Notes: generated from the letters alone by a model not told the origin. A DNA stretch of 64,000 nt from Thiocapsa marina 5811 (GCF_000223985.1 NZ_AFWV01000015.1:62001-126000), one strand, 5' to 3'. Counted from the stretch's first letter, positions 27,030-36,029 are shown. Program-made: numbers and translations.

Positions 27030-28430
27030 ATGACGCTTTCAGTGAATCTCCAGGCGGTGGCCTATCTGGTCTCGGCCGTGCTCTTCATCCTGGCCCTCAA
27101 GGGCCTGACCCATCCGGCATCGGCCCGACGCGGCAACCTTTACGGCATGCTCGGTATGCTGATCGCCGTCGTCGCGACCCTGATGGGCGATCAGGTCCAA
27201 TCCTACGGATTCATCATCGTCGGCATGACGCTGGGCGCCATCATCGGCGTCATCGTGGCCCTGCGCATCCAGATGACGGCGATGCCGCAGTTGGTGGCGG
27301 CCCTGCACAGCTTCGTCGGTATGGCTGCGGTCATGGTCGCCATCGGGACCTTCCTCACCAAGCGCGGTGCAGGCGAGTTGAACGCGCTCTTGATGGGCGA
27401 GATCTCCGCGGGTGTGGTCATCGGCGCCATCACCTTCACCGGATCGGTCATCGCCTTCGGCAAGCTGCAAGGTCTACTCAGCGGCAGCCCGGTCAAGTTC
27501 AAGGGGCAGCATCTGCTCAATGCCCTGCTGGGGATCGCGACCCTCGCCTTGGCGGTGCACTTCGCCATGACCGGCAGCTTGATCTCGCTGACCCTCATGA
27601 CCCTGCTTGCCTTCACCCTCGGCGTGACCCTGATCATCCCGATCGGCGGGGCGGACATGCCGGTCATCATCTCGATGCTGAACAGCTATTCGGGTTGGGC
27701 CGCAGCGGCGACCGGATTCACGCTGCACAACAACCTGCTCATCATCGTCGGCGCACTGGTCGGCTGCTCGGGCGCGATCCTCTCCTACATCATGTGCAAG
27801 GCGATGAACCGCTCGATCCTCAACGTCGTCTTCGGCGGTTTCGGCTCGGACAGCGGCGGGGCGGAGAGCGCGGGTGCGGTCGCCGCCGAGAAGGGCGTGA
27901 AATCGGCTGCGGTCGAGGATGCCGTCTATTGGATGGAGGACGCCAACCGCGTCATCATCATCCCCGGCTACGGCATGGCCGTCGCCCAAGCGCAGCACGC
28001 GCTGAAGGAGCTGATGGAGCTGCTGGAAGCACGCGGCGTCGAGGTCAAGTTCGGCATTCATCCGGTCGCCGGCCGCATGCCCGGACACATGAACGTGCTG
28101 CTCGCCGAGGCCGACATCCCCTACGACCGCGTACTCGAGATGGACGAGATCAACCCCGATTTCCCGAGTACGGACGTGGTGCTGGTCGTCGGCGCGAACG
28201 ACGTCGTCAATCCCGCGGCCAAGGACGACAAGACCAGTCCCATCTACGGCATGCCCATCCTCGAGGCCGGGCGTGCCCGTCAGGTCTACTTCCTCAAGCG
28301 CTCGATGCGTCCGGGGTACTCGGGCGTCGACAATCTGCTCTTCTACCAGGAGAACACCTCGCTGGTCTTCGGCGACGCCAAGGACACCATCGAGGGGATG
28401 AACAGCGCGCTGAAGGGCGGCGGGCACTGA
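27030..28430 (+). CDS. pntB: NAD(P) transhydrogenase beta subunit
   Basis: Carries the remaining proton-channel helices and the NADP(H)-binding domain III. About 260 hydrophobic residues in up to nine helices (LVAALHSFVGMAAVMVAIG contains a conserved His) are followed by domain III with IIIPGYGMAVAQAQHALKEL, GIHPVAGRMPGHMNVLLAEA, EINPDFPSTDVVLVVGANDV and GYSGVDNLLFY. From the ATG at 27030 it is 466 aa; AAGGA at 27016-27020 suits this start better than the in-frame TTG at 27021. A composite repeat begins one base after its stop. Confidence 0.96.
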   Translation: MTLSVNLQAVAYLVSAVLFILALKGLTHPASARRGNLYGMLGMLIAVVATLMGDQVQSYGFIIVGMTLGAIIGVIVALRIQMTAMPQLVAALHSFVGMAAVMVAIGTFLTKRGAGELNALLMGEISAGVVIGAITFTGSVIAFGKLQGLLSGSPVKFKGQHLLNALLGIATLALAVHFAMTGSLISLTLMTLLAFTLGVTLIIPIGGADMPVIISMLNSYSGWAAAATGFTLHNNLLIIVGALVGCSGAILSYIMCKAMNRSILNVVFGGFGSDSGGAESAGAVAAEKGVKSAAVEDAVYWMEDANRVIIIPGYGMAVAQAQHALKELMELLEARGVEVKFGIHPVAGRMPGHMNVLLAEADIPYDRVLEMDEINPDFPSTDVVLVVGANDVVNPAAKDDKTSPIYGMPILEAGRARQVYFLKRSMRPGYSGVDNLLFYQENTSLVFGDAKDTIEGMNSALKGGGH

Positions 28431-28431
28431 G

Positions 28432-28629
28432 TCTAAACCGCGTCCGGAGCGAGATGCTCACTTTCGCGTGAGTTCGACGTTTGGTGCATCCTCGGCCCTT
28501 AGCGGGGGACGCGGTTTAGAATTTTATATTTCTTAACGCCTTAAACCGTGCCGCCTCTGAAAATAATCGGAGCCGGCGCGGCCAAGCCAATCCAACACAC
28601 GGTGCATACCGCGCTGGGCGCGGTTTAAG
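28432..28629. repeat. Composite TAAACCGCG repeat, copy D (type 1 + linker + type 2)
   Basis: Type 1 unit 28432-28520 has 14 perfectly complementary end bases (TCTAAACCGCGTCC / GGACGCGGTTTAGA). The AT-rich linker (28521-28539, ATTTTATATTTCTTAA) is followed by a type 2 unit 28540-28629 ending GGGCGCGGTTTAAG. The 150 bp after it (28630-28782) carry no recognisable gene, only a short - strand open frame without family resemblance. Confidence 0.9.
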
Positions 28630-28782
28630 CAACGCCCCACAGCGGACGCGGGGCCGGCGTTCGATGCCGTCGAGATCGATCTGGGTGATGTGTTCGGCAG
28701 CGCGCCCTGAGCCGACCTGCACGAACGCAATGCCGCTTCGGTCCTCGCGATACGCGAGCACTGATTCCCCCGGGATAGCGCT

Positions 28783-28860
28783 GTAGGGTGGACAAGCGCA
28801 GCGCAGTCCACCGGCGCCGGCGCCGAGCTCGGTGGACTTCGCTCTCGCTCGTCCACCCTA
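28783..28860. repeat. 78-bp palindromic repeat, copy 3 (GTAGGGTGGAC family)
   Basis: Left arm GTAGGGTGGACAAGCGCAGC, right arm GGTGGAC then GCTCGTCCACCCTAC, centre rich in GGCGCC. It lies 3' of the porin gene and is nearly the same as the copy at 9504-9579. Confidence 0.85.
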
Positions 28861-28936
28861 CGGACCTGCAGGGATTCTGCGCCGCTTCGGCTCCGGGGGC
28901 TCGCCGCTCGGCGATAACCTCCGGTATCGCCGACCC

Positions 28937-30328
28937 TTACCAGGTGAGATTCAACTCCGCACGGACGAAATAGGATTCGTCGCGCCGGTTCTCGGCGTAA
29001 TAGTCACCGGGCCAGAGGTATTCGGCGACCAGGTGTCCGGCGACGTGCTTGCTGAGCTTGGTCTTGAGCCAGACGGCGGCGAGATGTCCGCGGAAGCGGC
29101 TCTCTCCGCTGAGGTTGACCAGCTGCGCCGGGGTGCGGGTGGTCATCTCGTCGGCCCAGAGCGCGTGATAGTCGACCGTGACCAATGTGGTCGGATGGGC
29201 CTGGATGCCCCAGCCGAGATTCAGGCGACTGAGGTTGGTCGCTTCCCCGACGCGGCTCTCCAGCGGCCACTGATAGATCATGAGCTCGCTCCACTGCGGC
29301 CAGCGGCCCCAAAGCGGGTCGAAGGCTTGTGTGTCGTTGCTGTCGGGATCGTTGCCGGAGAGAAACTCGTAGCCGAGATGAAACCGGTTGGCGAGCGGAT
29401 CGTTCAGGCTGTAGGTGGCGCGTGCGTTGAACCCGAAGGCATCCAGGTCGGCATCGTTGCGGGTGCCCCATTGGTAGGCGCCCTCGGCGCGCAACGCCCA
29501 TTGCGGGGTTGGTTTGGCCTCGGCGCGCATGCCGAGCGTGTAGGCGACACCTGAATCGGGCGGGGACGGAAAGGGCGCGCCGTTGTTGACCCGAATATTG
29601 CCGGGTGTGTTCTCCGGCGTGCTGCTCTTGTAGATCAGATAAGCGTCGAGGTCGGTGGCCTGGACCAGGCTCTTGTTGCGGGCGTAGAGGATGGCGCCGG
29701 TCTCGTTTTGCTCGATCTGATCCTCGATCACGCCGTTCAGAGGGCTCGGGAAGCGGCCTGTATCGGCGTCCTGATTCAGATAGATGAAATCGAGCGTGGT
29801 CCCGATGGATTCGAGGTTGTAGGTCGCACGGGCCGCGTCGAAATAGATGGTCCGGGAGCCGTCGATCGGGGTGCCTTCGAGTACCAGCCAGCCGTTGCCG
29901 AGAATGATCTCCTGTCGGCCGAGCTTGACCGAGAGCGGCGAGCCGGCAATGTCGTTGAAGGTCACATCGAGTAGATCGAAGAAGAGTCCGCCGCTGTACC
30001 AGGTCTCGAAACCCGGCACCGGCCATTGATTCTCTTCGGGCTTGTTGTAGTGACGGCCTTCCCACATGAGGCGTGCCGTGCCGACGATATGGTCGGTCGG
30101 TGCGTAGATCCCCCAAAGACGCCCGCGGTATCGCTGGAAGGTCCGATCGGCGATCGGGCTCTGGTCGTTCAAGCCCACATTGCCGACGAAGACCTGGCGC
30201 AGACGCAGATCGGCCCCGGGTTTGAAGCTCGAGGTCGCGTCGGTCTCCTGCGTGCCGGCCGAGGCTCCTGTCGACACCAGCGCCGCGGCGAGTGCCGCCA
30301 GCCATGTCGATGCGTGTCTAGACATCAT
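28937..30328 (-). CDS. Outer-membrane porin, alginate-export family
   Basis: The 463-aa protein has a signal peptide (LAALAAALVSTGASAG) and a body of alternating aromatic/polar strands ending in ESYFVRAELNLTW, a terminal aromatic typical of outer-membrane beta barrels. LRLRQVFVGNVGL, KLGRQEIILGNGWLVLEG and TIYFDAARATYNLE fit the alginate_exp family. It overlaps the 56-aa accessory gene by 11 bp and follows a sodium/solute symporter gene, suggesting a joint uptake path across both membranes. The solute is unknown; alginate is not implied. Confidence 0.85.
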   Translation of the reverse strand: MMSRHASTWLAALAAALVSTGASAGTQETDATSSFKPGADLRLRQVFVGNVGLNDQSPIADRTFQRYRGRLWGIYAPTDHIVGTARLMWEGRHYNKPEENQWPVPGFETWYSGGLFFDLLDVTFNDIAGSPLSVKLGRQEIILGNGWLVLEGTPIDGSRTIYFDAARATYNLESIGTTLDFIYLNQDADTGRFPSPLNGVIEDQIEQNETGAILYARNKSLVQATDLDAYLIYKSSTPENTPGNIRVNNGAPFPSPPDSGVAYTLGMRAEAKPTPQWALRAEGAYQWGTRNDADLDAFGFNARATYSLNDPLANRFHLGYEFLSGNDPDSNDTQAFDPLWGRWPQWSELMIYQWPLESRVGEATNLSRLNLGWGIQAHPTTLVTVDYHALWADEMTTRTPAQLVNLSGESRFRGHLAAVWLKTKLSKHVAGHLVAEYLWPGDYYAENRRDESYFVRAELNLTW

Positions 30329-30488
30329 CGTCCACCTTTTTCTCGTCCAGCGCCCAAAGGCGGTCCTCCGGGGTCACCTCGTCGCGCGCCGCGTTGCGGC
30401 GGACCAGCCCGTAGATGATGCCGATCACGGCCATCGAGATGGCACCGAGATAGGCCATGAGGACATACGGATCATCGATACCCAGCAT
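30318..30488 (-). CDS. Small membrane accessory protein of a sodium/solute symporter
   Basis: The 56-aa protein has one helix (VLMAYLGAISMAVIGIIYGLV) followed by a charged tail, RRNAARDEVTPEDRLWAL and an acidic end. Its start LGIDDPYVLMAYLG and its place beside an SSS gene match the class named symporter small accessory proteins. The ATG at 30488 is the only one giving a short N-terminus before the helix. Its last 11 bp overlap the porin start, so the two are translated together. Confidence 0.82.
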   Translation of the reverse strand: MLGIDDPYVLMAYLGAISMAVIGIIYGLVRRNAARDEVTPEDRLWALDEKKVDDDV

Positions 30489-30521
30489 CCGATTCGCTCC
30501 TGAATTGAATTGCGTCCGAAA

Positions 30522-30608
30522 TTGAATTGCGTCCGAGGCTACGATTGATCCGAGATGCAAGGCCGCTCCCTCGCAGTCACCAAAGCAAACCTAGTCGACG
30601 CAATTCAA
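30522..30608. repeat. TAAACCGCG-type repeat, variant copy L
   Basis: Ends are TTGAATTGCGTC and GACGCAATTCAA, perfectly complementary over 12 bp yet differing from the standard ends at several positions on both sides. The left end is duplicated just upstream (TTGAATTGCGTCCG also at 30505). It lies before the small accessory gene. Confidence 0.8.
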
Positions 30609-30624
30609 ATAAGATTAAAAATAC

Positions 30625-30711
30625 TTAAACCGCGTCCGCGCCAAGATTCATTGATGGCGAGAACGCAGCAGCACTTCGAAATCTCTCATATCCCACCGAG
30701 ACGCGGTTTAA
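30625..30711. repeat. TAAACCGCG-type repeat, copy E
   Basis: Ends TTAAACCGCGTC and GACGCGGTTTAA pair over 12 bp in an 87-bp unit. It is only 16 bp from the variant copy L, so the symporter-accessory gap is filled by two diverged units in tandem. The symporter stop codon lies inside it. Confidence 0.88.
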
Positions 30712-32537
30712 TCGGGGAAACAGCGACGCAAATGCGCCTGATCCGGCGGTCGCGTCACCGCACTGACAAGGATCAAGGTCAGCAGCGATGCCGGAAGCGC
30801 GATGATGATCGGGTCTACGGACGGCCAATTGGGATACTCCGCAAGCAGGCTGGTCTTGCCGTCGGTGACCATCTGCACCAGCCCGATTGCGCTGGCCTCG
30901 CGAGCCTTGATGAAGGCCAGCCAGAAGAGCGAGACGCTCATGCCGACGGTCATGGAGGCGAGCGCGCCCGCGCGGGTGACGCGCTTGGAGACGAGTCCGC
31001 CGATGTAGGCCGGCAGGAAGCTCGCCGCACAGAGTCCGAAGAAGATCGCCGTGAAGCGGGCGATGACGTACTCCTGACGAACCGTATAGCTGATGGTCAC
31101 GGCGATGAGCAATCCGATCATGATGGCGAGGCGCATCACCAGGATGCTCGGCTCGCGTTGATGTCCCTTCTCCGCGATGCGCTCGTAGAGGTCGCGTCCC
31201 GCCGCCGTGCCGATGGTGTGGAATTGGCTCGACATGGTGCTCATGGCCGCGGCGAGCAGTGCGAGGAAGAAGATGACGCCGAACCAATGGGGCATTGCGG
31301 CCATGATGAAGGCCGGGATGATCTTGTCGGCGTCGCCCTTGGTGTAGGTCGCGGCGATGGAACGGCCGGCGACGAGCTCGAAGGTCGCGCCGTCGCCGTC
31401 TTGTGCCGAGGTACGCTCGCCGATGATCATGGGCGCGCGTGCGGGTGCCTGCGTCTTGGGGCTGATGATCGGGGTCCAGGTCCCCGATTCGCCCTTCTGC
31501 ATCAGCTCGACCAAGGCGCGATCCTTCTCGGCATCGATGACCTCGACGACCTTGCCTTGCAGGAGCGGTCCGTTCTGCGCGAACCAGGCGTTCGAGAGGC
31601 TGCCCACCACGAAGGGCGTCCCGACCATGAGCAGGATGAAGACGGCGCCGATCGGCACGGCCCGGTCGAGCTCGCGACGGCTGCGCACCGTCATGAAGCG
31701 CACCACCAGTTGGGGTTGGGCGAGCACGCCGATCCCCACGCCGAGCACCAGCGCGGTGATCACGGTCCACCACAGATCGTAGGTGGTCGCGCCCCAGCCG
31801 AAGGCAGGCATTGCGGTCCAACCTTGATGGCCCATCTGCGCGAGCGGTGCGGGGACCATATCCGCCATGTCGGTCAGGGTGCGGTGGGCCTCGGTGACGC
31901 CGCCGAGGCTCATGTAGGTAAAGATCAGCAGAAAGATCATGGCGAAGACCATGACGAAGCCCTGGAGTGTATCGGTATACATCACCGCCTTGATGCCGCC
32001 GGGGATGACATAGGCTGCGGTGATGAGCGCGAAGATCAGCAGCGCGACCTCGAAATCGATCCCGAACTGGGTGGCCGCGAAGATACTGCCCCCGGTCATG
32101 ACAGCGGCCGAGTAGAGCGGCATGAAGAGAAAGATCAGCGCGCCGGCGAAGATCTGGATGCCGCGACTCTGGTAGCGTTGACCCAGCAGCTCGGGAAAGG
32201 TGTGGGCCCCGAGATGATGACCGAGTCGCCGTGTGGGCTCGCCCAGGAAGATGAAGGCGATCAGGATCCCGACCCCGATGTTGAGCACGGTGAGCCACAG
32301 CAGACTCATGCCGAAGAGCCCGGCGACCCCGCCGAAGCCGACAATGGCCGCGGTCGAGATGAAGGTGGCCCCGTAGGAGACCGCCATGATGATCGGATGG
32401 GCCGAACGCCCGCCGACCAGGAAGTCCGCTGCCGAGCGGGTGCCGCGATAGCCGAGCCAGCCGAGATAGCCGGTGGCGAAGAGGTAGGCCAGAATGACGA
32501 CGATGTCGACCCAGCCTACGGAAGATTGTCCCGTCAT
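30708..32537 (-). CDS. Sodium:solute symporter (SSS family)
   Basis: The 609-aa inner-membrane protein shows the SSS core: YRGTRSAADFLVGGRSAHP, SYGATFISTAAIVGFGG (sodium-site region), and YVIPGGIKAVMYTDTLQGFVM. About 13 helices are interrupted by a long soluble loop at about residues 330-400 (VEVIDAEKDRALVELMQKGE, then ERTSAQDGDGATFEL), unusual for the family but also seen in symporters paired with small accessory proteins. Solute unknown. Its TAA stop is inside repeat E. Confidence 0.9.
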   Translation of the reverse strand: MTGQSSVGWVDIVVILAYLFATGYLGWLGYRGTRSAADFLVGGRSAHPIIMAVSYGATFISTAAIVGFGGVAGLFGMSLLWLTVLNIGVGILIAFIFLGEPTRRLGHHLGAHTFPELLGQRYQSRGIQIFAGALIFLFMPLYSAAVMTGGSIFAATQFGIDFEVALLIFALITAAYVIPGGIKAVMYTDTLQGFVMVFAMIFLLIFTYMSLGGVTEAHRTLTDMADMVPAPLAQMGHQGWTAMPAFGWGATTYDLWWTVITALVLGVGIGVLAQPQLVVRFMTVRSRRELDRAVPIGAVFILLMVGTPFVVGSLSNAWFAQNGPLLQGKVVEVIDAEKDRALVELMQKGESGTWTPIISPKTQAPARAPMIIGERTSAQDGDGATFELVAGRSIAATYTKGDADKIIPAFIMAAMPHWFGVIFFLALLAAAMSTMSSQFHTIGTAAGRDLYERIAEKGHQREPSILVMRLAIMIGLLIAVTISYTVRQEYVIARFTAIFFGLCAASFLPAYIGGLVSKRVTRAGALASMTVGMSVSLFWLAFIKAREASAIGLVQMVTDGKTSLLAEYPNWPSVDPIIIALPASLLTLILVSAVTRPPDQAHLRRCFPD

Positions 32538-32705
32538 GAGTCCCCCTCGGGATCCCGAAATAGTCGTTGTTGTCTTGTCAGGACGCGCGGGGGCGAAAAA
32601 TAACCTGGACGTTCGTGTCGTTATATAGATCCAGCGCAGTTAAACGACGGTTTTGGCCCCTCAACGACCAATTGTTGACCTTTCGATGACCAGGAGAGCC
32701 CGTTC

Positions 32706-33071
32706 GTGGAGAGTTTCAAAGTCGTTCGCCCTGAATTCCTGAACCACTACGGTTACCTGTTCGGGGGATTTTTGTTGAAGTGGGTCGACGAGATCGCCTG
32801 GATCGCGGCCAGTCGCGACCATCCGGGGTGCCGCTTCGTCACCATCGCGATGGATCGCGTGGAGTTTCACCGCAGCGTGCGTCAGGGCGCGGTGCTGCGC
32901 TTCGACGCGATCGAGAGCTGCCGCGGCAACACCTCGCTCAGCTACTCGGTGCACGTCTTCGCCGACGATCTGCAGACCGGGGACGAGGAGCCGATCTTCA
33001 CCACCTGCATCACCTTCGTGCGGGTCGACGAGGAGGGGCGGAAGATCCCCTTGTCGCCGCCCGGCAGCTGA
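32706..33071 (+). CDS. Acyl-CoA thioesterase, hotdog fold (YciA/ACOT type)
   Basis: The 121-aa protein has a single hotdog domain: FLNHYGYLFGGFLLKWVDEIAWIAA contains the central helix with the catalytic-type Asp, followed by VTIAMDRVEFHRSVRQGAVL and NTSLSYSVHVFADDL. It starts at GTG 32706; no ATG precedes the conserved region. It hydrolyses acyl-CoA thioesters, but chain preference cannot be read. It ends 24 bp from a second, convergent thioesterase gene. Confidence 0.85.
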   Translation: MESFKVVRPEFLNHYGYLFGGFLLKWVDEIAWIAASRDHPGCRFVTIAMDRVEFHRSVRQGAVLRFDAIESCRGNTSLSYSVHVFADDLQTGDEEPIFTTCITFVRVDEEGRKIPLSPPGS

Positions 33072-33095
33072 GAGTCTGCACGGGCGGTCGTTTCG

Positions 33096-33527
33096 TCACC
33101 GCGGGCGGTCCTCGTGGAGGTACGGCAGGATGGCGCCGCGAATCGCATCGTCCAGACCCGCAGCGGGTGAGCCGTCTCGATTGATCTGGAGGTGGACGGT
33201 TTTGGCCGTTGCGGCGAGCGTCCCGTCCTGCGTCTCGAAACGATAGCCGACGGCGAAGGAGCGGGTGCGGACCTCTTCGATCGCCAGCACGACCTCAACC
33301 CGATCACCCTGGCGGAGCGGTCGGTGATAGTCTGCCTCGGCGTGCACGAGCGGCAGCAGGATCTCGCCCTCGCGGATGAGGCGCTCGAGCGGGAGGCCGA
33401 CCTGCGTCATGAAGGTCTCGTAGGCATCGTGCGCATGACGGAAGAGGTGGCCGAAAAACAGCCGTCCGGCCGCGTCCGTGTCGTGAAGGCGGACGCTGAA
33501 GGCATAGGCGAAACGGTTTGGATCCAT
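33096..33527 (-). CDS. 4-Hydroxybenzoyl-CoA thioesterase family protein
   Basis: The 143-aa protein has the hotdog motif VRLHDTDAAGRLFFGHLFRHAHDAYETFM, with the Asp of the DxDxxGxxFF active site, then ADYHRPLRQGDRVEVVLAIEEV. The ATG at 33527 puts this motif near the N-terminus; the open frame extends upstream through the serine hydrolase gene but without homology. Closest by style to menaquinone-pathway (DHNA-CoA) thioesterases, though this cannot be settled by eye. Confidence 0.84.
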   Translation of the reverse strand: MDPNRFAYAFSVRLHDTDAAGRLFFGHLFRHAHDAYETFMTQVGLPLERLIREGEILLPLVHAEADYHRPLRQGDRVEVVLAIEEVRTRSFAVGYRFETQDGTLAATAKTVHLQINRDGSPAAGLDDAIRGAILPYLHEDRPR

Positions 33528-33551
33528 GTCTGACTCCGGAGGCTTGTGGCG

Positions 33552-35153
33552 ATGATCGATCTTAACGTGAAGCCGGTGAAGGCTCGTCCGTTCGTGATTT
33601 TGGCGCTGATGCTCCTCGTGCCGCTCGGCGTGCCGGCGAGCGAGACCCCGGGGGAGTCGGCCCCTCTCGACCCCTCCGCATTCTCGGACGTCATGATCCC
33701 CGAGGGGCGCGTCGAGGCCGCCGTGGGGCAGCTCGACGCCATGGCCGAGGCGGCGCTCGAGACGACCGGGGTCCCGGGCATGGCGATCGCGGTCGTGCAC
33801 CGTGATCGCGTCGTCTATCTGAAGGGCTTTGGTCTGCGTAGCCTCGACGGCGAGGCGCGCGTCGATGACGAGACGGTCTTTCAGCTGGCCTCCTTGTCGA
33901 AGCCGGTTGCGGCGACGGTGGTCGCGGCCGCGATCGATCGCACCCACGGCGAGCGAGCAGGTCTCGCCTGGGATGACCCGATCGTTCGCCATCTGCCGGA
34001 TTTCGCCTTGAACGATCCGGCGATCACGTCGCGGGTCACGATCGCGGATCTCTTCGCTCATCGCAGCGGACTGCCCGACCATGCCGGCGACCTCTTGGAG
34101 AGCATCGGCTACGGGCGCGCGGAGATCCTCTCGCGCCTGCGCTTTTACCCCCTGGCACCCTTCCGGGCCAGCTACGCCTACACCAACTTCGGCCTGACCG
34201 CCGCGGCGGAGGCTGTCGCGCGCGCGGAGGGCACCTCGTGGGAGCGCTTGAGCCAAGAGCTCCTCTACAGCCCGCTCGGCATGACCTCCACCAGCTCGCG
34301 TTTCGCGGACTTCATCTCGGCCCCTAATCATGCGATCGGACACGTCCGCCGAGACGGTGTCTGGGTGGTGACGCCCGAGGTTCGCGAACCCGATGCACAG
34401 TCGCCCGCGGGCGGCGTGAGCAGCTCGGCGTCCGATATGGCGCAGTGGCTACGGCTGGTTCTGGGCGAGGGGATGCTGGAGGGCAAGCCGGTCATCGGAG
34501 CGCAGGCATTGGCACGGATCCACGCGCCGAATCTGATGAGCTCCCCCTTGCACGGGCCGAGCAGCCGTCCGAGCTTCTACGGGCTGGGTCTCGGAGTGAG
34601 TGTGGATAGCGCCGGGCGCGTCCGCTGGTCGCATTCGGGCGCCTTTCTCTTGGGCGCGTCGACGACGCTTGCCATGCTGCCCTCGGAGTCCTTGGGGATC
34701 GTCATCCTGACCAACGGACAACCTGTCGGTGCGCCCGAGGGCGTCGCCGCCGGCTTCCTCGAGCTGGTGGAGACCGGCGAGATCCGGCACGACTGGCCGG
34801 CCCTCTTCGGCGGCGCGATCGCGAGACTCTACGCGGAGACCACCGCGTTCGCAGAGACCCCGAGCGCACCCGCCCCGGCACGGCCGTTGGATGTCTATGT
34901 CGGTCGATATGCCAACGACCTCTATGGACCGGCTGTCGTGGAAGCGACCGATGCCGGATTGGTCCTGAGGCTCGGCCCGAGTCCGATTGCGCTTCCGATG
35001 AGTCATTTCGACGGCGATGCCTTCACCTTCCGACCCATCGGCGAGGACGCGCTCGGGGTCAGCGGTGCGGTCTTTGGGTTCGATGACGAGCGCGCCGCGT
35101 CCCTGCAAATTGAGTATCTGGACGAGGAGGGGCTCGGGACGTTCAGGCGCTAA
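33552..35153 (+). CDS. Exported serine hydrolase, class C beta-lactamase family
   Basis: The 533-aa protein has a signal segment (FVILALMLLVPLGVPAS) and a beta-lactamase-like domain with LASLSKPVAATVV (SxxK) near residue 117 and YTNFG (YxN) near residue 215, followed by a C-terminal all-beta domain. GGAGG 9 bp before the ATG at 33552 supports this start over the GTG at 33546. Family members include D-aminopeptidases, esterases and penicillin-binding proteins; no choice can be made. The TAA stop begins a partly duplicated repeat end. Confidence 0.87.
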   Translation: MIDLNVKPVKARPFVILALMLLVPLGVPASETPGESAPLDPSAFSDVMIPEGRVEAAVGQLDAMAEAALETTGVPGMAIAVVHRDRVVYLKGFGLRSLDGEARVDDETVFQLASLSKPVAATVVAAAIDRTHGERAGLAWDDPIVRHLPDFALNDPAITSRVTIADLFAHRSGLPDHAGDLLESIGYGRAEILSRLRFYPLAPFRASYAYTNFGLTAAAEAVARAEGTSWERLSQELLYSPLGMTSTSSRFADFISAPNHAIGHVRRDGVWVVTPEVREPDAQSPAGGVSSSASDMAQWLRLVLGEGMLEGKPVIGAQALARIHAPNLMSSPLHGPSSRPSFYGLGLGVSVDSAGRVRWSHSGAFLLGASTTLAMLPSESLGIVILTNGQPVGAPEGVAAGFLELVETGEIRHDWPALFGGAIARLYAETTAFAETPSAPAPARPLDVYVGRYANDLYGPAVVEATDAGLVLRLGPSPIALPMSHFDGDAFTFRPIGEDALGVSGAVFGFDDERAASLQIEYLDEEGLGTFRR

Positions 35154-35157
35154 ACCG

Positions 35158-35242
35158 CTAAACCGCGTCCCGAGTGATTTGCCATGTCTTGGTGTCGGCT
35201 CGGTGTTGGCTCGACCCGGGAACCTTGTGAGACGCGGTTTAG
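35158..35242. repeat. TAAACCGCG-type repeat, copy F
   Basis: Ends CTAAACCGCGTC and GACGCGGTTTAG pair over 12 bp. An extra partial left end, TAAACCGC at 35151, lies directly before it, and that one provides the serine hydrolase stop codon. Confidence 0.88.
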
Positions 35243-35384
35243 GTGAAGAGTCGTCTTGCGGGTTCGGCATAAGCACGAGCGGTTTCGAGCGATGGCGACT
35301 TCAGCGCGGGCGCAAGACGGTCGACTTGCCCGGAGCCAATGGCCTGCGACATGATTGGGGAACGATCAAATTCGAGGAACCGCA

Positions 35385-36029
35385 GTGAGATTGCTCGCAA
35401 TTCAATCGCTCGTCGGGGTGGCCGGCTGTGTCGGGGTACTTTCGGCACCGGCCCTGTGGGCTCAAACCAAGGGCGATCCGGAGATCGGTGCGGGGATCGC
35501 CGCGCGGGTCTGTGTGGCCTGTCATGCCGAGGACGGGACCAGCCCGATGCCCAACACGCCTCGGCTGGCCAGCCAACACGCGACCTATCTCGTCAAGCAG
35601 ATGAAGGATTACCGCGCCGGTCGGCGTACCAGCGAGGTGATGGGCAACTACATCGGCGGACTGAGCGAGGAGGAGATCCCGCACGTGGCTGCATACTATG
35701 CCGCGCAGGAGGCGATCCCGGGGGTGGTCACGGATCCTTCGGTGCTCAAGCTCGGCCGACGGGTCTACGTCGACGGCAATCCCGGCAGCGGCATCCCGGC
35801 CTGCTCCGGGTGCCACGGCGACGAGGGCGAAGGCACGCGTCGGTTTCCGCGGCTCGCCGGTCAGGACGTCGGCTACACACTCGAGCAGATGCGCCTTTAT
35901 GCCGCCGGGGAGCGGACCAACGATCGAGGTCTCATGCAGACGGTGGCCGATCGCATGAGCGAGGCCGAGACCCTGGCCGTGGCCCAATACATCGCCAGCC
36001 TGATGGTCCTCGACGCGGAGGAGGAATGA
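35385..36029 (+). CDS. Diheme cytochrome c, c4-like
   Basis: The 214-aa protein, read from a GTG at 35385 with GAGGAA upstream, has a signal peptide (LVGVAGCVGVLSAPALWAQ) and two heme sites, CVACH and CSGCH, about 95 residues apart in a tandem two-domain c4 layout. PRLASQHATYLVKQMKDYRAG and PRLAGQDVGYTLEQMRLYAAG are matching segments carrying the distal Met regions. It probably passes electrons in the periplasm. Its TGA overlaps the next cytochrome ATG. Confidence 0.9.
   Translation: MRLLAIQSLVGVAGCVGVLSAPALWAQTKGDPEIGAGIAARVCVACHAEDGTSPMPNTPRLASQHATYLVKQMKDYRAGRRTSEVMGNYIGGLSEEEIPHVAAYYAAQEAIPGVVTDPSVLKLGRRVYVDGNPGSGIPACSGCHGDEGEGTRRFPRLAGQDVGYTLEQMRLYAAGERTNDRGLMQTVADRMSEAETLAVAQYIASLMVLDAEEE

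Noticed and set aside
28516-28761. 81-codon - strand frame after pntB
   Set aside because: It runs through a composite repeat in an arbitrary frame and its N-terminal part resembles no family; at most a remnant.
30555-32603. 682-codon open frame on the + strand
   Set aside because: Antisense to the SSS symporter and made mostly of His/Asp/Arg-rich sequence, typical of the complement of membrane-protein codons.
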